The position numbers were made by a program, and so were the translations under genes. A stretch of DNA of 19,117 bases from JACCWM01 sp040393065 (GTDB lineage: Bacteria > Myxococcota_A > Bradymonadia > Bradymonadales > Bradymonadaceae). Under the pieces are notes generated by a model, which was given only the letters and a program-made list of their open reading frames with translations, did not search any database and was not told the origin of the DNA. Location of the stretch: assembly GCA_040393065.1 (NCBI GenBank), contig JBEBUW010000087.1, positions 1-19,117 of the forward strand. Reading direction: 5' to 3'. Of the stretch, positions 7,784 to 15,148 are shown in pieces (the stretch's first letter is position 1; each line of letters starts with the position of its first letter).

Positions 7784-8527
7784 TCACACGCGCCGGAAAA
7801 CCCCGACAACACGGCCGAGCACGGCTGCCTCACGCGCATCGGCCTCCTGGATGAAAATCGGCTCCATCGTCTTATTCGCAGGCTGAAGCCGCACACGACT
7901 GCCTTCCTTAAAAATCCGCTTTACGGTTGCTTCGCCGTCGATCATCGCCGCTACGATCTCGCCGTCCCGGATGTCGCGCTGTTTCTTCACGAAAATATAG
8001 TCTCCATCAAAAATACCATCGTCGATCATCGAGTCTCCCTGCACCCGCAGACTGAAAACATCGTCCACTCGTCCAAGCAGCCCTTCGCCAATCTTCACGA
8101 ACTCTTCGGTATGCTCGATGGCGCTGATCGGAATACCTGCTGCAATCCGTCCCACCACTGGAATATCGTACACGCCCTGCAGCACATTGACTTCATCACT
8201 TGCAACAGGTTCCACCGAACGCTCCGACGAACCACCCGCCGCAGCGCGCCGTCCATTCCCATTCTGGATCTGCCCCTGCCCCTGCTCAAAAGGCTGTCCA
8301 TTGGAGCGATACAACGCACGCAAAGCACGCGACTTAGAATCCAACCGAACAATATACCCCTTCCGCTCAAGCGCCTTTAAATGATCATTCACACCATTGG
8401 TGGAACTAATCCCCACCCGATCGCCAATTTCGCGAATCGTCGGTGGAAATCCTGCCGCTTGAATGTATTCGGTAATGGTATCAAGAACCAGAGCCTGACG
8501 GCCTGTCAATTTCTGTGGTTGTTTCAT
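7784..8527 (-). CDS. lexA: LexA repressor (SOS regulator, self-cleaving)
   Basis: A 247-residue LexA. The N-terminal winged helix begins QKLTGRQALVLDTI and contains PPTIREIGDRVGISSTNGVNDHL (about 27-49 in part), which is the DNA-reading region. A Gln/Gly/Asn/Arg-rich linker of roughly 75-115 makes it longer than the about 200 residues of E. coli LexA. The S24 peptidase domain has the cleavage site A130-G131 in VGRIAAGIP, the catalytic serine S166 in QGDSMIDDG and the lysine K203 in ATVKRIF. I chose the ATG at 8525-8527. The frame stays open upstream to 8626, but those extra 33 codons would cover the promoter and operator. No good Shine-Dalgarno sequence is visible. It probably represses itself through the box at 8600-8611. 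Confidence 0.95.
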   Translation of the reverse strand: MKQPQKLTGRQALVLDTITEYIQAAGFPPTIREIGDRVGISSTNGVNDHLKALERKGYIVRLDSKSRALRALYRSNGQPFEQGQGQIQNGNGRRAAAGGSSERSVEPVASDEVNVLQGVYDIPVVGRIAAGIPISAIEHTEEFVKIGEGLLGRVDDVFSLRVQGDSMIDDGIFDGDYIFVKKQRDIRDGEIVAAMIDGEATVKRIFKEGSRVRLQPANKTMEPIFIQEADAREAAVLGRVVGVFRRV

Positions 8528-8599
8528 AGTAGCCAAACTCGCAATTGTTGAAAGTGAAAGTAATCGAGCCCAGTGGAAATTCACGGCAACACTTCTACT

Positions 8600-8611
8600 G
8601 AACAGTTGTAC
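8600..8611 (-). promoter_or_regulatory. Candidate LexA operator (SOS box)
   Basis: Read on the minus strand the site is GTAC-AACT-GTTC followed by AG, an imperfect dyad with a four-base spacer. It agrees with 13 of 17 positions of the published Myxococcus LexA box CTRHAMRYBYGTTCAGS when extended, and differs by one base from a GAAC-N4-GTTC dyad. It lies two bases downstream of the predicted -10 element, so bound LexA would cover the transcription start. This is the expected layout for autoregulation. Confidence 0.6.
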
Positions 8612-8612
8612 C

Positions 8613-8640
8613 AGAATATCCACCACTTCAACAAGGTCAA
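8613..8640 (-). promoter_or_regulatory. Predicted sigma-70-like promoter of lexA
   Basis: On the minus strand a -35 TTGACC (8635-8640) and a -10 TATTCT (8613-8618) are separated by 16 bases. Transcription would start near 8605, about 80 bases upstream of the lexA ATG, inside the predicted LexA box. Confidence 0.5.
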
Positions 8641-8801
8641 ATCAAAGATGAGTTTACGGCAAAAATATCCGCATTTATTTTCTCACAGGGAGTATTCAAA
8701 CCAGGGGACATGTTAGCTCTATGAAAAATCTCCTACCCCCGCTGTGTACGTCAGAAATCCCCACGACAACGCATCGAAAGCCACCTTTTGACGACACAGG
8801 T

Positions 8802-8831
8802 TTGACACTCCACAAGGCTGCGTGTTAGGGG
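8802..8831 (+). promoter_or_regulatory. Candidate promoter of the nuo operon
   Basis: A perfect -35 hexamer TTGACA lies at 8802-8807. At 17-18 bases spacing only TTAGGG or TAGGGG is found, a poor -10, so the call depends on the -35 alone. It is about 115 bases upstream of nuoA, and the stem-loop at 8847-8873 would fall in the transcribed leader. Confidence 0.3.
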
Positions 8832-8846
8832 TACGGCGAATTTTCA

Positions 8847-8873
8847 CCCTGAGTCCGTTTTCAAGGCTCAGGG
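8847..8873 (+). promoter_or_regulatory. Stem-loop in the nuoA leader
   Basis: CCCTGAG (8847-8853) pairs with CTCAGGG (8867-8873). Inside, CC and GG can add two more pairs after a one-base bulge, leaving an eight-base loop. No T-run follows, so it is not a simple terminator. It could stabilise the leader or bind a regulator. Confidence 0.4.
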
Positions 8874-8945
8874 GCATAAACACTGGTCGATCATAGCGGC
8901 AAACAGACTTCTCCAACGCCGCTCGCGATACGGATGATGTAGATT

Positions 8946-9323
8946 ATGGAAATTGCAGATTATTTACCGCTAATTTTGCTGGGACTGGCCTCTCTGGCAA
9001 CAGTTTCAGGCCTGATTTTAGCGACGAACTTGCTCGGGCCTAAAAATCCAACGCGAGAGAAAGTCATTCCTTACGAGTCCGGCTCCGATCCGATCGGCCA
9101 GGTTCGCGGAATGCGATTTAGCGTTCAATTTTACCTGGTTGCCATCAGCTTCATTCTGTTTGACCTGGAAATCGTCTTTATCATCCCCTGGGCGATGTCC
9201 TGGGCGCAGAGTTCCGCGCTGGGCTACGGGTTTTACTCGTTTATCGTTATGTCGATCTTCCTCATGATTTTGACCATCGGTCTGGTCTATGAGTGGAGTC
9301 AAGGAGGTCTCGAATGGGACTAG
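8946..9323 (+). CDS. nuoA: NADH-quinone oxidoreductase subunit A
   Basis: A 125-residue inner-membrane subunit of complex I, with three transmembrane helices at about 8-28, 60-81 and 93-114. Family marks are PYESGSDP at 42-49 in the first loop, FDLE at 72-75 in helix 2 and the C-terminal YEWSQGGLEWD. NuoA sits at the junction of the peripheral and membrane arms near the quinone site. The ATG at 8946 has only a weak GGATG upstream. Its last ten bases overlap the start of nuoB, so translation of the two is probably coupled. Confidence 0.96.
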   Translation: MEIADYLPLILLGLASLATVSGLILATNLLGPKNPTREKVIPYESGSDPIGQVRGMRFSVQFYLVAISFILFDLEIVFIIPWAMSWAQSSALGYGFYSFIVMSIFLMILTIGLVYEWSQGGLEWD

Positions 9324-9862
9324 AACATCAGTTACCCGAAGTCATCACCACCAGGCTGGAAACGGCCGTTGGCTGGGCACGCAAACATTCCCTGTTTCAG
9401 TATCCGTTTGTCACGGCCTGCTGCGGCATGGAGTATATGGCTACGGCCGCAGCGCGTTATGACATTGCTCGCTTCGGTGCGGAAATCCCGCGCTTTTCTC
9501 CTCGACAGGCTGACCTGTTGTGGGTTGTCGGCACCGTAAACCATAAGCTCGCGCCGTTCTTACGCCGTATTTACGAGCAAATGGCTGAGCCCAAATGGGT
9601 CATCGCTTTCGGCGTGTGCGCTTCCACCGGTGGTTTTTACGACAACTATGCAACCGTGCAAGGTATCGACAAAATTATTCCGGTCGATGCCTACATCCCC
9701 GGCTGCCCACCACGGCCTGAGCAGGTCATTGACGCCCTGCTGAAGCTGCAGGAGAAAATCCAGGCCGAGCCCTGGGATAAATACGCTTACGAAGAGAAAA
9801 TGCGTCAGCGCGAAATCGACGGCATCATTCCCGCGCCTCCCCTGTTTCAGCGCCCAGAATAA
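9314..9862 (+). CDS. nuoB: NADH-quinone oxidoreductase subunit B
   Basis: A 182-residue subunit that carries the terminal [4Fe-4S] cluster N2, the electron donor to quinone. The cluster ligands are visible as adjacent C36-C37 (TACCGMEYMA), C102 (FGVCASTGG) and C131 (IPGCPPRPE). The start is the ATG at 9314, preceded at an ideal six bases by AAGGAGG (9301-9307), which decides it against an in-frame GTG 21 bases upstream. It overlaps nuoA by ten bases. A 94-base gap with a strong hairpin separates it from nuoC. Confidence 0.97.
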   Translation: MGLEHQLPEVITTRLETAVGWARKHSLFQYPFVTACCGMEYMATAAARYDIARFGAEIPRFSPRQADLLWVVGTVNHKLAPFLRRIYEQMAEPKWVIAFGVCASTGGFYDNYATVQGIDKIIPVDAYIPGCPPRPEQVIDALLKLQEKIQAEPWDKYAYEEKMRQREIDGIIPAPPLFQRPE

Positions 9863-9916
9863 AGCCTGAAGCACACGCACATTCTTAATTCGTTCCAGTT
9901 TTCTTCGCATTCACCT

Positions 9917-9939
9917 CGCGGCTTTCCAGGAAAGCCGCG
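9917..9939 (+). promoter_or_regulatory. Perfect 11-bp hairpin upstream of nuoC
   Basis: CGCGGCTTTCC (9917-9927) and GGAAAGCCGCG (9929-9939) are exact reverse complements around a single base, so the stem would close with a short loop. It ends 17 bases before the nuoC ATG. No T-run follows. A weaker alternative stem, CCGC (9935-9938) with GCGG (9943-9946), uses part of the same right arm. Likely roles are RNA processing or stabilisation, or control of nuoC translation, since nuoC has no visible Shine-Dalgarno sequence. Confidence 0.6.
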
Positions 9940-9956
9940 CACGCGGTTGTTGTATC

Positions 9957-10508
9957 ATGGCTAAAAAGCTCATCGACTTTGTTCAAAAGAAGTTTGCCAG
10001 TGAAGTACTCCACACTCACTCCAGACTGGGAAATGACACGGTTACGGTAAAGCGTGATAAGCTCGTGGAGATCGTCCGCGAACTGCGCGACGATCCCTCG
10101 ACCCAGATGGATTATCTGCGCACCATTACGGCCGTAGATTACCTGCCGCGACAGCCGCGCTTTGAGCTGGTGTACGTACTTTACAGCATGAAACACAAAC
10201 ACATGCTGATCCTTCGCGTAATGCTCGAAGATTCCGACGCCGTCGCTCCCAGCCTGCACACGCTCTACGGAACCGCTGGATGGCAGGAGCGCGAAGTCTG
10301 GGATATGTACGGCATTCGCTTTTCTGGGCATCCCGACCTGCGTCGTGTCCTGCTCTATGAAGAGTTCGAAGGACACCCACTGCGCAAAGATTATCTCAAG
10401 CAAGCCTCCCAGCCACGCGTTGAGCTGCTCGCCCGCGAGCGCGATAGCGTTGAGGAGTTCAATATCTACGTCAACGATCGCCCCTCCTCGGGTTCACGCG
10501 ACCAGTAA
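9957..10508 (+). CDS. nuoC: NADH-quinone oxidoreductase subunit C
   Basis: A 183-residue subunit of the hydrophilic connecting module of complex I (30 kDa type). The signature block EREVWDMYGIRFSGHPDL (111-128) is followed by EFEGHPLRKDY (136-146). NuoC and NuoD are separate genes here, not fused as in E. coli. The ATG at 9957 lies 17 bases after a strong hairpin, with no clear ribosome binding site. A 51-base gap follows before nuoD. Confidence 0.96.
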   Translation: MAKKLIDFVQKKFASEVLHTHSRLGNDTVTVKRDKLVEIVRELRDDPSTQMDYLRTITAVDYLPRQPRFELVYVLYSMKHKHMLILRVMLEDSDAVAPSLHTLYGTAGWQEREVWDMYGIRFSGHPDLRRVLLYEEFEGHPLRKDYLKQASQPRVELLARERDSVEEFNIYVNDRPSSGSRDQ

Positions 10509-10559
10509 TTTCCGCGTGGTATCTGCGACAGACGACTTTCTGATATACGGATAGACATC

Positions 10560-11783
10560 ATGGCCCACAATATCACCGATAGCTTTGACAGCTACGACCC
10601 GATCGACCAGGACATCAATAACGAGCCGATGATCCTGCAAATGGGACCAAGCCACCCGGCCACCCACGGTACCGTACGCTTTACCCTCACGCTCGAAGGC
10701 GAAAAAGTCCTAAAATGCGAAACCGAAGTCGGCTACCTGCACCGCGGATTCGAAAAAGAATGTGAGGCCGCTACCTGGACGCAGGTCTTTCCTTACACCG
10801 ACCGACTCAACTACGTCAGCCCCCTGCTCAACAACTTTGGCTATGCGCTGGCTGTTGAAAAATTGCTCGGCATTGAAGTGCCCGACCGCTGCAACTGGAT
10901 TCGCACGCTGATGGGCGAAATCAGTCGCCTCTCCGATCACCTAACCTCAATCGGTGCCGGTGCGCTGGAACTCAACGCCATGACCGCGTTTTTGTACGCC
11001 ATCGAAGGCCGCGAGCTGGTCTGGGACCTGATCGAGCAAGTTACCGGCGCACGTCTGACCGTCAGTTATGGACGTGTTGGCGGCCTGAAAGACGATCTGC
11101 CTGAGGGCTTCGCCGAAAACTGGAAGTATGTGCGTGCACGCCTGATCGAGATTCATGCGTACACCAACAAATTGCTCACCCGTAACCGTGTCTTCGTCGA
11201 TCGTATGGCCGGTACCGGTGTCATTTCCCCCGAAATGGCCATCAGCTACGGCTACACCGGCCCGATGCTTCGCTCGACCGGCGTCGATTACGATGTCCGC
11301 AAAGATCACCCCTACTTCAAATACGGCGAGGTAGACTTCGATGTTCCGGTCGGTTCGTCTGGCGATAACTTCGACCGCTATCTCGTCCGCATGGAAGAGC
11401 TCGTGCAGTCGATCCGCATCATCGACCAGTGCCTGGAGCGCATGAAGCCCGGTCCGATCAACACCGACGATCCGCGCGTCATGCTTCCCAACAAGGAGCG
11501 CGTGTACAACTCGATCGAGGGCATGATCGCACACTTCAAAATCGTTTTTGAAGGTCTGCAAGTTCCCCCCGGCGAGGTATATAGCTATACCGAAGCCGGC
11601 AACGGCGAGCTCGGCTTTTATATCGTCTCCAACGGCACCGGAAAACCCTGGAAGATCCACGTCCGCTCCCCAAGTCTGATCATGATGGGCGGCGTGCACA
11701 AACTCTTTGAGGGCGGTTTGCTGTCCGACATTATCCCCACCTTCGACACAGTCAACATGATCGGCGGTGAATGCGACAAGTAA
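10560..11783 (+). CDS. nuoD: NADH-quinone oxidoreductase subunit D
   Basis: A 407-residue 49-kDa-type subunit that forms the quinone-binding pocket with NuoB. Conserved marks include GPSHPATHG (29-37), GYLHRGFEK (58-66), YTDRLNY (79-85, usually HTDRLDY-like) and the C-terminal GG(E)CDK where most relatives end GE-V-D-R. The N-terminal acidic leader of about 22 residues before the core is a little longer than usual. The ATG has a weak GGAT upstream. Next comes nuoG, not nuoE. Confidence 0.97.
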   Translation: MAHNITDSFDSYDPIDQDINNEPMILQMGPSHPATHGTVRFTLTLEGEKVLKCETEVGYLHRGFEKECEAATWTQVFPYTDRLNYVSPLLNNFGYALAVEKLLGIEVPDRCNWIRTLMGEISRLSDHLTSIGAGALELNAMTAFLYAIEGRELVWDLIEQVTGARLTVSYGRVGGLKDDLPEGFAENWKYVRARLIEIHAYTNKLLTRNRVFVDRMAGTGVISPEMAISYGYTGPMLRSTGVDYDVRKDHPYFKYGEVDFDVPVGSSGDNFDRYLVRMEELVQSIRIIDQCLERMKPGPINTDDPRVMLPNKERVYNSIEGMIAHFKIVFEGLQVPPGEVYSYTEAGNGELGFYIVSNGTGKPWKIHVRSPSLIMMGGVHKLFEGGLLSDIIPTFDTVNMIGGECDK

Positions 11784-11849
11784 GTGATTGGAGCGAGCTT
11801 TCTTTTTCAGATAACAAAGCCGCCCGATAAGGCTCAGGAGTAATACGCA

Positions 11850-13403
11850 ATGCCAAAAGTTACGATCAACGGCACCGAGATTGAGGTCGACAAGGGAACG
11901 ACCATTCTGCGCGCAGCCGCCGAAGCCGGCTACGAAGTGCCCCACTTCTGCTATCATCCCGCTCTGTCGATTCCGGCAAACTGCAGGATGTGCCTGGTGG
12001 ATGTCGAAGGTGCCGGCAAATTACAACCTGCCTGTTACAGCCAGGTCAGTGATGGAATGGTGATTCATACCCAGAATGAACGCGTGAAAAAGGCACAAAA
12101 AGCCGTACTCGAGTTCATCCTGATCAACCATCCCATTGACTGCCCGATCTGCGATCAGGCCGGTGAATGCAAACTTCAAGATTATTACCTGGCCTACGAC
12201 GCGCAAGAATCACGGATGCGCGCCGAGAAAGTCCAGAAAGTGAAAGTCTACCCGATCGGTCCCGAAGTTCTCTATGACGGCGAACGCTGCATTTTGTGCA
12301 CGCGTTGCATCCGCTTTTGCGAAGAGATCACGGGCACCAACGAATTGACCCTGGTGCAACGTGGCGACCGCGTCGAAGTCCGTAATTTCCCCGGACGCGA
12401 ACTCGACAATGCCTACTCGGTTTGCACGACGGACATCTGCCCGGTTGGCGCGCTGACCTCGCGCGATTTCCGCTTCAAATGCCGTGTCTGGCTTTTGACC
12501 TCGACCGAAAGTGTTTGCACCGGTTGTTCAAAAGGCTGCAACATCCATCTGGAGCACTTCCGCAACGAAATTCAGCGCTATCGTCCACGTTACAATCCGC
12601 AAGTGAACGACTACTGGATGTGTGATGCCGGTCGTCTCAGCTACAAAGAAGTTCACACCGACCGTCTGCTGCACCCGATGAGCAACGGCGCCGAACTGAA
12701 CTGGCACGCCGTTGCAGAGACCGTGGCCGACAAACTCAAGCGTGCGATCGACGAAGTCGGCGTCGACAAAATCGGACTGGTTCTCAGCCCGCAGGCAAGC
12801 TGTGAAGATCTCTTCCTGGCACGTAAATTTGCCTCTGACGTGCTCAAAACCGATCGCTTGTATGTAGGCGGTAAACCCGATGGGAACTCGGACGATTTCT
12901 TGATCAACTCCGATAAGAACCCGAACCGTCGCGGCATCGAAGCCGTCCTCGGCTCGGCCGACGGCGCCCAGCCCTTTGAGCAACTCGCCGCCGACATCGC
13001 AAACGGCAGTGTCCAGGTTCTCTACATGATGGATGCACACATGCCTCTCGATGAAGCAGCCCAACTGCGATTTGTCGAAAGCTTAGACAAGCTCAAGCTC
13101 TTTATCTTTCAGGCACAGCATCATGGCCGCCTGTCGCCCAAAGCTCATATTGCGCTGCCGGTCTGCAGCCATGCCGAGAGCGAAGGCACATTTATTAATT
13201 CCGATGGCCTTGCACAGAGCGTTCAAAAGGCATTCAATCCCGCCGGTGATTCACTCCCCCACTGGCAGGTATTCATGCGTCTGGCTCAGGCGATGAACCA
13301 GCCCTTCAGCTATACCTTTGTGCATCAAATTCAAAACGAAATGTTTGCGGCCCGGCCCAATTCCGTCGCCAGCGGAACCGCCGAAGGCGTGCCGGTCGAG
13401 TAA
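11850..13403 (+). CDS. nuoG: NADH-quinone oxidoreductase subunit G (short form)
   Basis: A 517-residue electron-carrying subunit. Ligands for the [2Fe-2S] cluster are C34, C45, C48 and C62. The His-ligated N5 set is H94, C98, C101 and C107. The next [4Fe-4S] set is C147, C150, C153 and C197, with nearby C157 and C192. The distal N7 set CxxCx3Cx27C is intact as C223, C226, C230 and C258; N7 is found only in some bacteria. The C-terminal molybdopterin-oxidoreductase-like domain is reduced compared with the about 900 residues of E. coli NuoG. AGGAG lies nine bases before the ATG. Its usual partners nuoE and nuoF, which oxidise NADH, are missing upstream. Confidence 0.95.
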   Translation: MPKVTINGTEIEVDKGTTILRAAAEAGYEVPHFCYHPALSIPANCRMCLVDVEGAGKLQPACYSQVSDGMVIHTQNERVKKAQKAVLEFILINHPIDCPICDQAGECKLQDYYLAYDAQESRMRAEKVQKVKVYPIGPEVLYDGERCILCTRCIRFCEEITGTNELTLVQRGDRVEVRNFPGRELDNAYSVCTTDICPVGALTSRDFRFKCRVWLLTSTESVCTGCSKGCNIHLEHFRNEIQRYRPRYNPQVNDYWMCDAGRLSYKEVHTDRLLHPMSNGAELNWHAVAETVADKLKRAIDEVGVDKIGLVLSPQASCEDLFLARKFASDVLKTDRLYVGGKPDGNSDDFLINSDKNPNRRGIEAVLGSADGAQPFEQLAADIANGSVQVLYMMDAHMPLDEAAQLRFVESLDKLKLFIFQAQHHGRLSPKAHIALPVCSHAESEGTFINSDGLAQSVQKAFNPAGDSLPHWQVFMRLAQAMNQPFSYTFVHQIQNEMFAARPNSVASGTAEGVPVE

Positions 13404-13420
13404 GATAAGAGAGGATTTTC

Positions 13421-14569
13421 ATGTTGGAAGTTTTAATTAGCTTACTCAAGATCGTGGTGATCGTCTTTGCCTTTGTGCTGGGCGTCTCCGGAGCTCTGAC
13501 GCTCTTTGGTGACCGTAAGCTCTCTGCAAAGATTCAAAACCGCGTTGGACCCAATCAAGCAACGCTCTTTGGGCTGCGCCTGGGCGGTTTTGTGCACTTT
13601 CTGGCAGACGGCCTCAAGCTGTTGCTCAAAGAAAACATTACGCCGGCCGGCTCCAATAAGTTTTTGCACAACATCGCGCCTGGAATCGTGCTGTTTCCCG
13701 CGCTGGTTGGCTGGGCCATCATTCCCTTCATGGATCACTACTGCACGGGAACCGTGCAAACGCTGGCTGATTACACCGAAGTCTGTGTCGATGGAGAATG
13801 GAAAAACTACTTCTCCATTATGCATAGTGACGTCGGCCTGCTGTTTGCCTTTGCAATTGCGGCGGTATCCGTCTACGGCGCAGCAATCGCTGGCTGGGCT
13901 TCCAACAGCAAATTCTCACTGCTCGGCGGCCTTCGCTCCTCGGCACAAATGATTTCCTACGAAGTCACCATGGGTCTGAGTCTTGCCGGTGTTTTGATGA
14001 TTTACGGTACGCTCAACCTGAACGACATGGTCCGCGCACAGGGCTATCTCTTCGGAGGTTGGCTGCCGATGTGGGGTATCGTCGTTCAACCGGCCGCATT
14101 CTTTTTGTTCTTTTTGGCCGGATTGGCAGAAACCAAACGTAACCCGTTTGACCTCCCCGAAGGTGAGTCGGAGATCGTGGCCGGTTACCTGACGGAATAC
14201 AGCTCGATGAAATTCGCCGGTATGCAGCTTAGCGAATATGCGGCAACGGTATTTATTGCCGCCTTGCTTGCTGTGTTGTTCCTTGGCGGCTGGCAGGTTC
14301 CCTATGTCTATGCAGACGGTATCCGCTTCCTGGGCAACCACTGGCAGCCCTTCGCGGACAACCCGCAGGTCTGGTATATCATCACGATTTTGCTGCGTAT
14401 CGGTGCGATGACCTTCAAAATCCTTGGTCTGGTATGGCTGCAGTTCATGATGCGTTGGACCTTCCCGCGCTTCCGTTACGACCAGGTTATGGATCTTGGC
14501 TGGAAGATTCTCCTTCCGCTGAGCATTGCCAACCTGTTCATCACGGCACTCATTCTGACCATTCTTTAA
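13421..14569 (+). CDS. nuoH: NADH-quinone oxidoreductase subunit H
   Basis: A 382-residue membrane subunit that links the quinone site to the proton-pumping arm, with about eight helices. Family motifs are GDRKLSAKIQNRVGPN (30-45), LRSSAQMISYE (171-181) and AETKRNPFDLPEGESE (236-251), the acidic loop facing the quinone cavity. The loop after the second helix (about 105-130) holds two cysteines, C108 and C122, in a short insertion that may form a disulfide. An AGAGG lies seven bases before the ATG. It follows nuoG by 17 bases and precedes nuoI by 35. Confidence 0.96.
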   Translation: MLEVLISLLKIVVIVFAFVLGVSGALTLFGDRKLSAKIQNRVGPNQATLFGLRLGGFVHFLADGLKLLLKENITPAGSNKFLHNIAPGIVLFPALVGWAIIPFMDHYCTGTVQTLADYTEVCVDGEWKNYFSIMHSDVGLLFAFAIAAVSVYGAAIAGWASNSKFSLLGGLRSSAQMISYEVTMGLSLAGVLMIYGTLNLNDMVRAQGYLFGGWLPMWGIVVQPAAFFLFFLAGLAETKRNPFDLPEGESEIVAGYLTEYSSMKFAGMQLSEYAATVFIAALLAVLFLGGWQVPYVYADGIRFLGNHWQPFADNPQVWYIITILLRIGAMTFKILGLVWLQFMMRWTFPRFRYDQVMDLGWKILLPLSIANLFITALILTIL

Positions 14570-14604
14570 TCCTAGAATCCTAATTTCCCGATTGGGAGAA
14601 CGAT

Positions 14605-15141
14605 ATGGCCAACAACGTACGCACAATTCAGGTTCACCGGCAGAAAGCTACGCTCTGGGATAAAAGCTACATCCCGGAGTTTGTCCGCGGCCTGGTGGTG
14701 ACCACTTCCCATCTTTTCCGTAACCTCAATCCCAATGTGGATGAGCGTCTGACCTTTACCCGCAACTATCCCGAAGAACCAACGGTTTATCCCGAGCGCT
14801 ACCGCGGACTGCACCGCTTGATGTTGCGCGATGACGGCCAGGTTCGCTGCGTTGCCTGCATGTGCTGCTCGACCATTTGCCCGGCCGACTGCATTCACAT
14901 CGTTGCAGCCGAACATGACGATCCGGCCATCGAGAAATACCCGCGTGTTTTCGTCATCGACGAACTACGCTGCATCGTCTGCGGACTTTGCGTGGAGGCC
15001 TGCCCCTGCGACGCCATTCGTATGGACGGCGGCGTCCACATTCCCCCTTTCGTCAATCGTGGCGATGCCTTCTTTAACCGCGACCTTTTGATGGAGCGCG
15101 GCGGCCCCTCTATGGCCGTACAAGGTGGTGAGCAGGGTTAA
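14605..15141 (+). CDS. nuoI: NADH-quinone oxidoreductase subunit I
   Basis: A 178-residue ferredoxin-like subunit carrying clusters N6a and N6b. Both [4Fe-4S] motifs are complete: C82-C85-C88-C92P (with an extra C87) and C123-C126-C129-C133P. GGGAG precedes the ATG at about eight bases. It is the last nuo gene in this cluster. An intrinsic terminator starts 46 bases after its stop, and none of nuoJ to nuoN follows. Confidence 0.96.
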   Translation: MANNVRTIQVHRQKATLWDKSYIPEFVRGLVVTTSHLFRNLNPNVDERLTFTRNYPEEPTVYPERYRGLHRLMLRDDGQVRCVACMCCSTICPADCIHIVAAEHDDPAIEKYPRVFVIDELRCIVCGLCVEACPCDAIRMDGGVHIPPFVNRGDAFFNRDLLMERGGPSMAVQGGEQG

Positions 15142-15148
15142 TTCGCTT

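Larger units (their letters stand above)
8528..8945. other. Divergent regulatory spacer between lexA and nuoA
   Basis: A 418-bp spacer without a credible gene. On the lexA side it holds a sigma-70-like promoter (8613-8640) and an SOS-box-like operator (8600-8611). On the nuo side it holds a perfect TTGACA (8802-8807) and a stem-loop (8847-8873) in what would be the nuoA leader. The middle (about 8641-8800) shows no feature I can name. Short open frames in it are not supported. Confidence 0.6.

Noticed and set aside
8528..8626. N-terminal extension of lexA by 33 codons
   Set aside because: The extension would overlap the promoter and operator, and LexA proteins normally start a few residues before the LTxRQ motif.
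8721..8828. 35-residue plus-strand micro-ORF starting MKNLLPPL ahead of nuoA
   Set aside because: It runs through the TTGACA element, has no clear Shine-Dalgarno sequence at the right distance and has no family resemblance. A leader peptide cannot be excluded but is unsupported.
8719..8916. 66-codon minus-strand open frame in the lexA/nuoA spacer
   Set aside because: It runs antisense through the candidate nuo promoter and leader stem-loop and has no recognisable domain or ribosome binding site.
10947..11957. 336-codon open frame antisense to nuoD
   Set aside because: Mirror of the nuoD codon pattern; nuoD is unambiguous.
13916..14626. 236-codon open frame antisense to nuoH
   Set aside because: Mirror frame of a hydrophobic protein, giving a polar product with no domain.
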